Shown here piece after piece: positions 1 to 8,445 of a DNA stretch of 64,000 nt. Origin of the DNA: a virus; IMG/VR virus record IMGVR_UViG_3300024252_000004, positions 216,770 to 280,769 of that record; one strand, written 5' to 3'. The first letter of the stretch is position 1, and each line of letters begins with the position of its first letter. The notes below the pieces were generated by a model. That model worked only from the letters and a program-made list of their open reading frames with translations. It did not search any database and had not been told where the DNA came from. Position numbers and translations under genes: made by a program.

Positions 1-5
1 ACGCA

Positions 6-230
6 ATGGACTTTATTCGTAAGGAAATAGATAGCGGAACCAATATCATTGACGTGTCCACCATCACTATGCTATACGCTGCTCGTGTTCTTCATAAGCG
101 AGGCGAGCTTGAGATTGACCATGTGATGTTCGGAGACAACATCGCTCTTGTAGATAAGGATGGAAGACTGTCACGGTGGCCGAGTAGCGGCTGTGATATT
201 TTTGACAAATACCTCGATGAGTTGGCGTGA
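6..230 (+). CDS. C-terminal part of a gene cut by the window edge, unknown
   Basis: An open frame runs from the window edge to TGA at 228-230. The first ATG is at 6, but the frame is still open upstream, so the real start may lie outside. The last residues (DGRLSRWP, then DKYLDEL) are reminiscent of the C-termini of some AAA ATPases of the DUF3696 type; this is a weak resemblance from memory. The next gene starts two bases after the stop. Confidence 0.5.
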   Translation: MDFIRKEIDSGTNIIDVSTITMLYAARVLHKRGELEIDHVMFGDNIALVDKDGRLSRWPSSGCDIFDKYLDELA

Positions 231-231
231 T

Positions 232-1170
232 ATGAGTTGGCAAGACCTATTGGCAGAGGACAATGAAACTATTGTCGCACCATGGATTGGTGGTAATACT
301 GTCTATGCTAATGATAGAACATTCAGAATCAAGGGACGACGCCCTAATGAGTTCGGCTGGTATAGCTTTGAACTTGTGGGAGCAAGAGGTGTCAAGGTCA
401 TTGAGTCAGCAGAACCGGACATGGATTGGGAAGAGTCTCACTCTTCGACAGTTGGTTACCTAATCGGTGATAGGCTTGTAGCTGATGATGTCGGCTTCAA
501 GATTGATCCAGAAGATATTTATCGTCACGGGATCAGGGTTAATATCCTTGAGGCTGGACTGGATATGTTTTCAAGGATTAGGGTTGCTAACTACGAAGAT
601 AAATTCTATGTCTATGTTGGAGAGGAATTCCCTCTTGGTCCAGAGTCTCAAGTGTTTGAGGCTTTCGAAGACAGGAAGGATACTATCGCTGACATTCCAG
701 AGGTAGTCCCATCCCTCGATCTATCTTTTAGGTATGAGGTATATAGAAGGGCTGAGGTTGAAGAGAGACGAGCAGAGCTTGAGAGGATCAGACTTGCAGA
801 AGAAGCTGCAAGAATTGAGGCTGAACGTCGAGCTAACATTATGCGTCAGGTCGGAACAGGTGCAGGCCGAAGAGAGCTTGCACAGATTGACTTTGGTGCG
901 GCATGTAAGGCTTCTCTTGAACAGTCAGGAGCGGAGTACATTGGTCATAACGTCACAAGAAACCGCAACGAAACTGCCGTAAGGTATAGGTTTCGTGGGC
1001 AGAGACTTGAATGCGTTGTTGACAATCGGACTCTAAGAATTGTGGACGCAGGAATCTGTCTATCGGCAGGTGGTGTTCGCGGAGATACATTCTTCACCTT
1101 GGAATCACTACCGGCAGTTGTCGGTCAAGCTATCGACGAAGGACTACTTCATGTCTACCGCTACGTTTAG
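232..1170 (+). CDS. Hypothetical protein with central charged helix
   Basis: Start chosen at ATG 232, directly after the stop of the previous gene; the frame is open further upstream but would overlap it heavily. The product is about 312 residues. Residues 190-230 are rich in E, R and A (VEERRAELERIRLAEEAAR) and look like a coiled coil. The last 80 residues may form a small separate domain. I do not recognise the family. It overlaps the next gene by 20 bases, which suggests translational coupling. Confidence 0.8.
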   Translation: MSWQDLLAEDNETIVAPWIGGNTVYANDRTFRIKGRRPNEFGWYSFELVGARGVKVIESAEPDMDWEESHSSTVGYLIGDRLVADDVGFKIDPEDIYRHGIRVNILEAGLDMFSRIRVANYEDKFYVYVGEEFPLGPESQVFEAFEDRKDTIADIPEVVPSLDLSFRYEVYRRAEVEERRAELERIRLAEEAARIEAERRANIMRQVGTGAGRRELAQIDFGAACKASLEQSGAEYIGHNVTRNRNETAVRYRFRGQRLECVVDNRTLRIVDAGICLSAGGVRGDTFFTLESLPAVVGQAIDEGLLHVYRYV

Positions 1171-1489
1171 AGCCAATATTAGGCTTGCACTAATTGCTCT
1201 CGGATACCAAGAGAGCAAGCCTACATGTTGGACAAAGCCTGTTGGTTATCATCTTCTTACGTTCGAGGAAGAGCGTGGAGAGACTGGTGAGTGGACTAAT
1301 TGGTTCAGAGGTTGTGATAAAGATGGAACTATGTGCAGGTGGAATACTAAAGAGGTAACTATTGATAAGGAACAGCCAGAACCTACTATAAAAAAGATCA
1401 TTCAGACTATGCAGTATTGGGAAGCTTATGCTCCAGAGTATTGTAAGGGTGGTGGTGTGAACTTTACCTATAGAGCATTGGATCTATAA
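1151..1489 (+). CDS. Hypothetical protein, 112 aa
   Basis: The frame is open from 1040, but the ATG at 1151 (MSTATFRANI) is the likely start because it overlaps the previous gene only slightly. The protein is rich in W, C and T (GEWTNWFRGCDKDG). No family is recognised. It lies 18 bases before the DNA ligase gene and is probably co-transcribed with it. Confidence 0.65.
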   Translation: MSTATFRANIRLALIALGYQESKPTCWTKPVGYHLLTFEEERGETGEWTNWFRGCDKDGTMCRWNTKEVTIDKEQPEPTIKKIIQTMQYWEAYAPEYCKGGGVNFTYRALDL

Positions 1490-1507
1490 CTCCAACAGGG
1501 AGAATAC

Positions 1508-2668
1508 TTGAAAGAACTTGTGACACTATACGCCAGAGACTCAAAGAACAGAACCAAGCAGTGGGGAGTATACTCCGAAGAGTTTGAAGATGGTACGGCA
1601 AGATATGTCGTAACTCATGGTCTCATGGACGGGAAGAAGCAGTCGAGCCCAAAGTATATTAAGCAGGGTAAGAACATTGGTAAGTCTAACGAGACTACAC
1701 CTTACGAGCAAGCATGTTCCGATGCTCAAAGCAAATGGAACAAGCAGATCGATAAGGGATATGTTCCAGATCCTGATAACATTCCTTGGGCTTGGGAGCT
1801 TGAAAACTATCTTCCAATGCTCGCTCACAAGTATGAAGAGAAGGGGCTTAAGCATATTAAGTTCCCTTGTGCTATTCAGCCGAAGCTTGACGGCTTCAGA
1901 GGTGTGGCAGGTAGGCGACCGGGTCCTGACATTGTATTGTGGTCAAGAGCAAGGAAGACTTTCTCTGCTCCTAACCTGATCATTGCGGAGCTTGAAGCAA
2001 CAGTTGAGCCTAACGGTAACCGTGATGGCGAAATCTATAGGCACGATTGGAGAAGCCCTACTAATGAGCCTGATTTTCAGAGGATGTCATCGGCGGCTAA
2101 GAAGCGTAAGCCTGACACTGACTCTCTTGAATATCATGTTTACGATAGACCTATTCCAGAAGATCCAGATGCTACGTTCTACGACAGATTCTATAAGCCT
2201 GCCTTCATTGATGGGACCATCGTTGAGACTGAGCATGTAAAGATTGTAGAAACAATCATCGTGAACTCTTTCGAAGAGATCATGGAGTATTATGAGCTAT
2301 GGACCTCAGGTGATCTTCCTTACGAAGGTTTGATGGTTCGTAACCTTGATAGTGTGTACTCTTACGATAACAGAAGCGTTGATCTTTTGAAGATTAAGCC
2401 TCTTGATACTGACGAGTTCGAGATCATTGGCGGGAAAGAAGCGACGGGACGTGATGAAGGAACTGTAGTTTTCCTCTGTGTGACAAAGGATGGCGTAGAG
2501 TTTGATTCACGTCCGAAGGGTTCTTATGAACAGAGGGCAGAGTACTTTACGAATCTTGATGGATACGTTGGACAGATGTTAATGGTGGAGTTCAATGGCT
2601 ACACAAACTCTGGTATCCCTCGATTCAATCGTGGTGTAGGAATCAGGCCCGATTGGGATATCTCGTAA
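1508..2668 (+). CDS. ATP-dependent DNA ligase with N-terminal WGR-like domain
   Basis: Joins nicks in DNA through a covalent lysyl-AMP intermediate. The nucleotidyltransferase motif I, KLDGFR, is at residues 126-131, with K126 the predicted adenylated lysine. Motif IV (YEGLMVRN) and motif V (LLKIKP) follow, and a C-terminal OB-fold-like part ends the 386-residue protein. The first 80 residues (NRTKQWGVY, later GKKQ) resemble a WGR domain, a DNA-end-binding module. Start is TTG 1508 with a GGGAG ribosome site. Likely role: phage replication or repair. Confidence 0.9.
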   Translation: MKELVTLYARDSKNRTKQWGVYSEEFEDGTARYVVTHGLMDGKKQSSPKYIKQGKNIGKSNETTPYEQACSDAQSKWNKQIDKGYVPDPDNIPWAWELENYLPMLAHKYEEKGLKHIKFPCAIQPKLDGFRGVAGRRPGPDIVLWSRARKTFSAPNLIIAELEATVEPNGNRDGEIYRHDWRSPTNEPDFQRMSSAAKKRKPDTDSLEYHVYDRPIPEDPDATFYDRFYKPAFIDGTIVETEHVKIVETIIVNSFEEIMEYYELWTSGDLPYEGLMVRNLDSVYSYDNRSVDLLKIKPLDTDEFEIIGGKEATGRDEGTVVFLCVTKDGVEFDSRPKGSYEQRAEYFTNLDGYVGQMLMVEFNGYTNSGIPRFNRGVGIRPDWDIS

Positions 2669-2895
2669 TGTTTTCTCGGTCCAAGGGTAGTTCTCCTGTT
2701 AAGTGCGCCGACAGAACTAAGCGTTGGTATGTTGATGATAAGCTTCATCGACTTGATGGACCTGCCATTGAGTACACCAACTGAGCTAACTATTGGTATG
2801 TTGATGGCGTGCAGTACAGCTTAGCTGATTACCTTGATCTTGTCTCCGAGGAAGTCCTTGAAGACATTGTGTTAAACCACTTACCGGGATTTTAA
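2668..2895 (+). pseudogene. Interrupted copy of the MORN-like repeat family
   Basis: Reading from ATG 2668 (TAATG overlap with the ligase) gives one 23-residue repeat (RWYVDDKLHRLDGPAIEY), then an in-frame TGA at 2782-2784, then the family C-terminus (YSLADYLDLVSEEVLEDIVL) ending at TAA 2893-2895. In the intact paralogs at 42.8-44.5 kb this position is a GGA glycine codon, so one G-to-T change explains the stop. The reading frame is otherwise intact, so the break is recent or is read through. Confidence 0.85.
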
Positions 2896-3273
2896 ATGAG
2901 CATTGAAACGGCAGTAGTATTCGGCAATGATATGGAGGCGATCCATTGGCATCTTCCTGCTGGAAGGTCAGCATCTTATATGCCTGACTCAGCAGATTTG
3001 TGGTCAGTGTTGATGAAGAACAAAGAACAGGTAATGGGAGTAGCCCACTCTCACCCTGGTTATGGTTCTCCTGCTCCGTCATGGACAGACATCACTACCT
3101 TCTCTGGTTGTGAACTTGGGCTCGGCAAACGCCTTCTATGGCCAATCATTTCAAGAAACAGGGTCTCCTTCTATATGTTTGAAGGCCCTCATAAGTATAA
3201 TTACAGAGAGGTCTTTGTCGATCAGGAATTGTTCTGGTTGCCAAAGCTGATAGAATTTTCTTACAATATATAA
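2896..3273 (+). CDS. JAB/MPN (JAMM) domain metallopeptidase
   Basis: Predicted zinc isopeptidase or peptidase of the JAMM superfamily, which removes ubiquitin-like or sulfur-carrier proteins or trims their C-termini. The zinc motif is complete: H51-S-H53-P, then S62 and D65 (HSHPGYGSPAPSWTD). The 125-residue protein is one domain. The catalytic glutamate should lie in the N-terminal strand, with E14 a candidate. It is the first gene of a cluster with a possible beta-grasp protein and an E1-like enzyme. A role in phage tail assembly, where JAMM proteins also occur, is the alternative, but no tail gene is nearby. Confidence 0.88.
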   Translation: MSIETAVVFGNDMEAIHWHLPAGRSASYMPDSADLWSVLMKNKEQVMGVAHSHPGYGSPAPSWTDITTFSGCELGLGKRLLWPIISRNRVSFYMFEGPHKYNYREVFVDQELFWLPKLIEFSYNI

Positions 3274-3291
3274 TTAGACAAGGAGGTAGCA

Positions 3292-3576
3292 ATGACTACA
3301 CTTAATGAGCTTAGCGCTCTGAACGAAGATGAAGCAACACTGAACATCACTTGGGGTGGAGAGAATGGAAACCTCTCTGATCCTATTCCATTCGGAGCAT
3401 CCACTACTGACATCAAATCTTGGGCATCCGAGGCTGTTAGTAACGGAAATGTCGCAGGAATTGCGGAAGACACTAACGTGGACTTTGGCGACTTCATTGT
3501 TGACCGTTATAGGGCGTCCACTGAGAAGCCTTACAATTCTGTTTTCCTTAGGCCCAAGACTCCGTTCGGTGTCTGA
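3292..3576 (+). CDS. Small protein, candidate ubiquitin-like modifier
   Basis: 94 residues behind a perfect AAGGAGG ribosome site, so probably well expressed. The order of predicted strands and helix (LNITWGG, turn, DPIPFG, helix TTDIKSWASEAV, later strands) and a tail ending TPFG-V are compatible with a beta-grasp fold whose final glycine would be exposed after removal of V94. This is inference: no diagnostic sequence motif exists. The neighbouring JAMM peptidase and E1-like gene are what make the idea reasonable. Confidence 0.45.
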   Translation: MTTLNELSALNEDEATLNITWGGENGNLSDPIPFGASTTDIKSWASEAVSNGNVAGIAEDTNVDFGDFIVDRYRASTEKPYNSVFLRPKTPFGV

Positions 3577-3809
3577 TGTCCAGCATCGTTGATATAGCTG
3601 CACTGAGCGAGAAGCTAAACCTCACAGAGGAACAGAAGCTTCTGCTCAGTGCGGCTATGGAAGAGATCAGAAACAAGTATGCGAAGGTCGAGAATGAAGA
3701 CAAGTCTTCAATGGCGATACGTATGTATTGCAACGGCGTTGCTGACGGTTTGAATCACGCATACAAAATCGTCAATGGTATTGATGATGACTATAACTTA
3801 AAGACTTAA
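3576..3809 (+). CDS. Hypothetical helical protein, 77 aa
   Basis: Starts at ATG 3576 inside the TGA of the upstream gene (TGATG), so translation is probably coupled. The protein looks all helical and charged (EEQKLLLSAAMEEIRNKY). No family is recognised. It sits in the middle of the JAMM/E1 cluster and could be a small subunit of whatever that cluster makes. Confidence 0.7.
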   Translation: MSSIVDIAALSEKLNLTEEQKLLLSAAMEEIRNKYAKVENEDKSSMAIRMYCNGVADGLNHAYKIVNGIDDDYNLKT

Positions 3810-3820
3810 GAGGTAACTCC

Positions 3821-5200
3821 ATGGGTTCGTTTGATGCCACTTGCATCCTATCTGATATCGGCATCAGTTATGGTGACGAAGTTTATGTATTCCTTTTGTG
3901 TTCCGGTAATGGCGGACGAACAATGGGTGGAAACAGATCTTGGTATCCTATCACATATGGTGTGCCAGGAACCTATGCTGACTATGGAAGAGTATCTCTT
4001 AACGGAGAATACCCTCAGCATATTCTTGATACACTTGCACAATTTGTTGTGCCTTTTGAGCAGGGAAGCAATTCGTGCCATGAGCATGCGGTTGATCCTA
4101 ATGCTCTCACTTGGAATTCCCTTGAGGAGGCAGATAGGCAGAGTAGGCTTTGGGCGCAGAGAGCGCCCGTCAATTATATGAAAATGAATAATGCCGAGGA
4201 AGAGTGGAAACACCCCATTCAGAAAATCTGCGATGATAATGACATTAGCATTCGCGTCTTCCCCGTTGCCCTATCTGGTAGCACATTTCTCTATGGAGAA
4301 ATTGAGATATGGGAATCAGATAAGCAGAAGGAGATAGAGGATAAGCTGCGCGCCTGTCCTGAATTCATTAACTCTCCTTATCAAGTTGTTTCCGTTCCGA
4401 AAGCAGGTGTAGGTTACTCCGAGGAAAACAAACCTGCTCTCGATAGCGAAGATGGTTGGTACAGAGGATTGCTTTTTGCTCCGAAGTTGAAGCAGCATAA
4501 CCTTGGTTCCTTCTTCGGCTATACCCCTTCAGATGAAAGGGTTCGGGTAGCAATTGGCTACGTCCGCAAAGATGTATTTGATGCCCTTATAGTTCTTGAC
4601 AGGGAGTCTGTGGAGATTGCTTCACTTGTCAGAGAGAAGGTTGAAATTTGTCAAGAATATGAAGCAAAGAAAGTTTCCAACCATTGGGACCCTGATAGCA
4701 AGTATTATCTTAGGGATGTGCTTAGAAGTCTGAAGCCTAATGCTACTTACGGTACGCGAAGGGGTTTGTCGTATGGAGGTGAGGGGCACGGAATGTCTGA
4801 GACTATCCTCACTGAAATGATTTACAGCTCTCCAGTTGATACATTCGAGCCATTCAATGGTTGGGTGCGAGCGATTGATATGTATAACAAAAGCCAATAC
4901 TCCTTAAGAAAAGGGCTGCAACCTACGGTAGACTATGCCGGTAGTCAATGTGCCAGTGAAGACTGGCCGGACCAGCTTGAGTTTCACCAGAAGATGGCCA
5001 AGATTTGTGAGGCAGCAATACAGGAGAACTTCTACATCTGTGTCGGAACGATTGGGATGACTGATGGTGTAGACTTTGATAGTTTCGATGATTTCAAAAT
5101 TTGGGCTAACGAAGCTATGTTTGATGGCAAGAATCCCAATTTGACTTATAAAGAAGCAATGCAAGCTCTCAAAGATAGCAAAGTTTTCAAGCAAGAATAA
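3821..5200 (+). CDS. Large protein of unknown function in the JAMM/E1 cluster
   Basis: 459 residues, start ATG 3821 after an AGAGGTAA site. The N-terminus (FDATCILSDIGISYGDEV, then FLL) resembles a widespread uncharacterised bacterial protein family with a CxxS...GDxV start. Several cysteines (C8, NSCHEH, RACPEF, SQCASEDWP) could be reactive or bind metal. I see no E2 signature, but it is the only large unassigned protein between the JAMM and E1-like genes, so it is the best candidate for a conjugation partner or target. Confidence 0.75.
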   Translation: MGSFDATCILSDIGISYGDEVYVFLLCSGNGGRTMGGNRSWYPITYGVPGTYADYGRVSLNGEYPQHILDTLAQFVVPFEQGSNSCHEHAVDPNALTWNSLEEADRQSRLWAQRAPVNYMKMNNAEEEWKHPIQKICDDNDISIRVFPVALSGSTFLYGEIEIWESDKQKEIEDKLRACPEFINSPYQVVSVPKAGVGYSEENKPALDSEDGWYRGLLFAPKLKQHNLGSFFGYTPSDERVRVAIGYVRKDVFDALIVLDRESVEIASLVREKVEICQEYEAKKVSNHWDPDSKYYLRDVLRSLKPNATYGTRRGLSYGGEGHGMSETILTEMIYSSPVDTFEPFNGWVRAIDMYNKSQYSLRKGLQPTVDYAGSQCASEDWPDQLEFHQKMAKICEAAIQENFYICVGTIGMTDGVDFDSFDDFKIWANEAMFDGKNPNLTYKEAMQALKDSKVFKQE

Positions 5201-5210
5201 GAGGCGAAAT

Positions 5211-5783
5211 ATGAATATTGGACTCGTAGGCGTTGGAGCATTGGGATCTAATCTTATGCTCTTCGCAAGGAACGTTAACGCTGACTGGACGGTCGTTGAT
5301 TTCGATAGGGTCGAGACAAAAAACGTTATGTCTCAATTCCATACTAAGATGAGCCTTAGGCAAAACAAGGCGAATGCTTTGGCTAAGTCAATGAAGGCTC
5401 TGTTTGGAATTAAGATTAAGGCTATCCCCCACAAGTTGACTACGGATAACGTAGACGCATTGCTTGGCAAGGCTGACCTTGTGATTGATTGTCTTGACAA
5501 TGGAGAGTCCAGGCGTGTCATCCAGAAGTACGTCAGAGACAAGAACATTCCCTGTCTTCATGGAGCCCTCGCGGCGGGTGGAGCATTTGGTCGTGTCGTA
5601 TGGGATGACAGCTTCTTCATTGATGACGAGACAGGAGAGGGACAGGCAACCTGTGAAGACGGAGAGCATCTGCCATTCATTGTGCGGACCTCAACCTGTC
5701 TTGCGGAATCTGTAAGACTCTTTGTGAACGAAGGGAGGATGGCCAATTGGCAAATCTCTCCCGCAGGAACAGTAAGGCTTTGA
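5211..5783 (+). CDS. E1/ThiF/MoeB-like adenylating enzyme (short form)
   Basis: Rossmann adenylation domain of the family that activates the C-terminus of ubiquitin-like or sulfur-carrier proteins. Seen: GVGALG at residues 7-12, the acidic pair in VVDFDRVE (D30, D32), N38 and Q42, and the VIDCLDN strand. C163 in RTSTCLAES is a candidate thioester cysteine and C148 lies nearby. At 190 residues it is shorter than MoeB/ThiF (about 250), lacking clear zinc CxxC pairs. Last gene of the cluster, followed by a terminator-like hairpin. Confidence 0.88.
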   Translation: MNIGLVGVGALGSNLMLFARNVNADWTVVDFDRVETKNVMSQFHTKMSLRQNKANALAKSMKALFGIKIKAIPHKLTTDNVDALLGKADLVIDCLDNGESRRVIQKYVRDKNIPCLHGALAAGGAFGRVVWDDSFFIDDETGEGQATCEDGEHLPFIVRTSTCLAESVRLFVNEGRMANWQISPAGTVRL

Positions 5784-5808
5784 TTTGATGCGTTGTTAGA
5801 TTAAACCT

Positions 5809-5849
5809 CGAAAGGGCTCCGGCACCACACAAGATGCCGGAGCCCTTCG
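5809..5849. terminator. Strong hairpin between convergent genes
   Basis: An 11-bp GC-rich stem (GGGCTCCGGCA with TGCCGGAGCCC) extended by CGAA/TTCG around a 10-nt loop. It lies between the plus-strand E1 gene and the minus-strand gene at 5973, so it may stop transcription from both sides. There is no long T run. Confidence 0.65.
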
Positions 5850-5972
5850 TAAAACTCATTGATAATCATGAGTAAAAAAGTTTAAAACGCTATTGATAAT
5901 CAATAGATTCTGAGCCATAGCTCCAGATGTTTTTCTATTGCAGCTACGGTAAAATATAAGGGTGAGGGGAGT

Positions 5973-6578
5973 TTAGCTCTCTGCTTGAATGAGGGCTTGA
6001 AGACCTTTATCGGCAGTATTTAGGAGTAGCTCCGCAGCCCAAGAGATAATCATTTTGAACATATCATCGCTGTGTTTCACAAGCAGATCCCCATGAGGTA
6101 TATCGGAGATTCTTTTCGTAACCTCATTGGACTTCAGCCTTGTGAAGACGGATTGAATTTGTCCTTGATGGTTCATAATCTTTTGAGCTATTGGCTTAAG
6201 AAACTTTAAGTCACTTACCTTATATGCTTTGGTGACGTACTTAGCAATCTTTGATGCGTCACCAAAGCCTGATACCATTGATACGATCGATACAGCAGCG
6301 TTAAAGGTTGATGTAATCGTGACACCTTCGGAGAGATATAGACCGGCGTTGGCCAAGTCTGCAATCTCTCCTGCACCTGGGATAATGCCGAGCATATCTA
6401 ATATGATATGAGTTCCACCTTTTAGAACCTTAGGATCTAATTCGTCGAACTGTTTCTTGTTAAACTGTAATTGTTTATCTGACGGTTCCCAGGATAATTT
6501 TAGTAGACTAACCTCTTCAGCTTCTGCCTTAAGGTTTAGTTCTTCTAAGCTACGTTGTAGGTTCTTAAGTCTATCCAT
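5973..6578 (-). CDS. Hypothetical minus-strand protein with hydrophobic helices
   Basis: One of only four convincing minus-strand genes. Start chosen at the internal ATG (MDRLKNLQRS) because GGGAG lies just upstream; the frame is open to 6668. About 201 residues. The N-terminus is helical and charged. The middle is hydrophobic and glycine-rich (ILDMLGIIPGAGEIADLANAGLYL), a pattern seen in pore-forming or toxin-like phage proteins. Function unknown. Its opposite orientation implies separate control. Confidence 0.8.
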   Translation of the reverse strand: MDRLKNLQRSLEELNLKAEAEEVSLLKLSWEPSDKQLQFNKKQFDELDPKVLKGGTHIILDMLGIIPGAGEIADLANAGLYLSEGVTITSTFNAAVSIVSMVSGFGDASKIAKYVTKAYKVSDLKFLKPIAQKIMNHQGQIQSVFTRLKSNEVTKRISDIPHGDLLVKHSDDMFKMIISWAAELLLNTADKGLQALIQAES

Positions 6579-6622
6579 TTGATCTCCCTCAACATAGCGA
6601 AACATATTAGTAAAGGATAAAT

Positions 6623-7117
6623 ATGGGTAAAGATATCGAGCATTTCTATGCCAAGTATGGTGTGTCACAGGTAAGAGATCAGAGTTACATAGATGAGTTC
6701 AAAGAACTGCTGGAAGCAGTCTTCGCTGCCGAAGAGAAGATTCAGTTGATTGTGTTCAGAGGATACACTCCATCATTCAATGATGGTGACCCGTGCCGAC
6801 ATAGTTCTGGCATCTCCGTACTAACGACTGATGGTCTGGAAGATGATGATGAGATCGTTTGGCCTGACGTGGAGGAGCACTACGATGATACGATAGAAGA
6901 TGCCGTATTGCTTGACGAAGTGTTTGGAGTGAGGCTTGCTACGCCAGTCTCTTCTCACATTTTTGATTCAACAACAGCCATTAGCAAAAAGGTTGATAGA
7001 GTAATCTATGGCAATGATTTGGCGGATATAATCTACGACACTAACTATCTTGTGAAGGTATATCGCACAGCGAATGGCATCACAATTGAGCATAAGGAGT
7101 ATCACTGTGGCTGGTAA
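6623..7117 (+). CDS. Hypothetical protein, first of a paralogous pair
   Basis: 164 residues, divergent from the minus-strand gene. It shares with the next gene the pattern FRGYTPSFNDGDPCRHS versus FQGMTPAWQDGERCEHS followed by an acidic segment, so the two arose by duplication. The conserved C and H residues might bind metal. No known family is recognised. It overlaps the next gene by 11 bases. Confidence 0.75.
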   Translation: MGKDIEHFYAKYGVSQVRDQSYIDEFKELLEAVFAAEEKIQLIVFRGYTPSFNDGDPCRHSSGISVLTTDGLEDDDEIVWPDVEEHYDDTIEDAVLLDEVFGVRLATPVSSHIFDSTTAISKKVDRVIYGNDLADIIYDTNYLVKVYRTANGITIEHKEYHCGW

Positions 7118-7628
7118 ATTTGACGAACTATATGACAAGTATGTGAAAAGCGAAGTTGTGAAGGAGCAGTTTAAGGCTGATCTTGACGAGCTATTGCTCG
7201 CGACCTTTGAGGCTTACCCTACCCTTCGGATGATAATCTTTCAGGGTATGACCCCTGCTTGGCAGGATGGAGAAAGGTGTGAACATAGCGAGGAGATTAT
7301 GCTCGTATGTGATGATGGCCTCTATGATAGCGGCTTTGCTTCGGATTACAGTTTCGATTCTAATGAGTTTACCGATAAGTACGGAGACAAGGCCGAGAGT
7401 ATGATCGGGAAAGTTCTTAAGTTTCCTGGAGCAGAAACTGTCTATGTAGAACTTCCAGTTAATGTTGGACCACACCCTAAGAAGCTACCCAAAATGGAAA
7501 AGGTGAAACAAATCCTTAAGGCTCAACTTCTTACTACTTTGATCCATGACACTGATTATGTCTTAGCGATTACAAGAACAGAAGAAGGATACGACTCTAA
7601 CGTTCAGGAATGCTGGGATGAATACTAA
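7107..7628 (+). CDS. Hypothetical protein, second of a paralogous pair
   Basis: Start chosen at GTG 7107 because an AAGGAG site lies 8 bases upstream; the frame is open from 7074. About 173 residues, paralogous to the gene at 6623 (shared TPxxxDGxxCxHS). Overlaps both neighbours by about 11 bases, which is typical of a coupled operon. Confidence 0.75.
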   Translation: MAGKFDELYDKYVKSEVVKEQFKADLDELLLATFEAYPTLRMIIFQGMTPAWQDGERCEHSEEIMLVCDDGLYDSGFASDYSFDSNEFTDKYGDKAESMIGKVLKFPGAETVYVELPVNVGPHPKKLPKMEKVKQILKAQLLTTLIHDTDYVLAITRTEEGYDSNVQECWDEY

Positions 7629-8235
7629 ACCATATACATTCCTGGCGCTTGATAAGAGGCCAGTGAAGTATATAGAGCCGCCTACATGGGACTCTATTAA
7701 AGATCAACGTAGCTTTAAGTATGCCGCGTTGGATTTTGTAATGCGGAATAGTACGGAGCCTATCAGGGCCATTTTGAAGCAGATGCCTATCGAGGGTAAT
7801 CATCGTTATGTCGTAGTGGATGTTAAGTTGCACGACATAATTGAGGGACAGTTTCCATGTCTGCCGGGATGGCACATGGACTGTACCCTAAACCCTTGGC
7901 ATGATACTAAGCCTGACGTTCACCATATCTATGTGGTTGGCGCAGGATGCAGGACAAGATTTCTTGCAGAGGATTTCACCATGGAATTTCCTACTGTGAT
8001 TCCTGCACAGGTTAAGACTCTTATGAACTCAGTTGAGCATAAGAGTTGGAAAGCAGAAGAGGCTCATGTATATCGCTATGATAGATTCGGACTCCACGCT
8101 CCGTCCGTCGCTGAGTCAACCGGAAAGAGGATGCTCATTCGGGTGACAGAAACCGATCTTATCAGACCGAACAGACGATATTTTTCTAAATTTACCACAG
8201 GACGTTATAAGGGTACGAGCCGTAGCCGCAGATAA
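7618..8235 (+). CDS. Hypothetical protein, possible 2OG-Fe oxygenase-like fold
   Basis: 205 residues. A GWHMD motif (HxD) in the first half and a later histidine followed by GKRMLIRV are arranged like the metal and 2-oxoglutarate ligands of double-stranded beta-helix oxygenases. This match is weak. The basic tail (KGTSRSRR) could bind nucleic acid. The phage promoter at 8181 lies inside its 3' end. Confidence 0.55.
   Translation: MNTKPYTFLALDKRPVKYIEPPTWDSIKDQRSFKYAALDFVMRNSTEPIRAILKQMPIEGNHRYVVVDVKLHDIIEGQFPCLPGWHMDCTLNPWHDTKPDVHHIYVVGAGCRTRFLAEDFTMEFPTVIPAQVKTLMNSVEHKSWKAEEAHVYRYDRFGLHAPSVAESTGKRMLIRVTETDLIRPNRRYFSKFTTGRYKGTSRSRR
8181..8210 (+). promoter_or_regulatory. Phage promoter copy 1
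   Basis: TTTTTCTAAATTT, then ACCACAGGAC, then GTTATAA. One of nine copies of a conserved ~30-bp motif with about 16 bases between TTTTCT and GTTATA. It lies inside the end of the preceding gene and would drive 8269 and the AAA operon. Confidence 0.75.
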
Positions 8236-8268
8236 AAGCGGTCCCCGTCCCTTTGCAGTGAGTGATAA

Positions 8269-8442
8269 ATGGAAAAGGTCACACTTTGGTATGAGATCGT
8301 GGATGGACAGGATGGTAGTGCTGAGCTTTTTTGGTATTTTGATCGCCCTAAGTGGCGCGAGTATCAGATGAACACTGGATCAGTAGAAACCTTTGTTGGT
8401 TCCGATATTCATAAAGAAGCTGCTTTTGGATACGATGATTAA
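8269..8442 (+). CDS. Small acidic protein, 57 aa
   Basis: ATG 8269 to TAA 8440-8442, with TGAGTGA upstream as a weak ribosome site. The product is acidic and aromatic (FWYFDRPKWREYQM). The stretch DGQDGSAELFWY is similar in style to the gene at 32798 (GGDGSASIDWY), so they may be distant relatives. First gene after promoter copy 1. Confidence 0.6.
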   Translation: MEKVTLWYEIVDGQDGSAELFWYFDRPKWREYQMNTGSVETFVGSDIHKEAAFGYDD

Positions 8443-8445
8443 ATC

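Noticed and set aside
5925-5965. Promoter-like TTTTTCTATTGCAG...TATAAGGG
   Set aside because: It would transcribe antisense to the minus-strand gene and lacks the conserved promoter middle.
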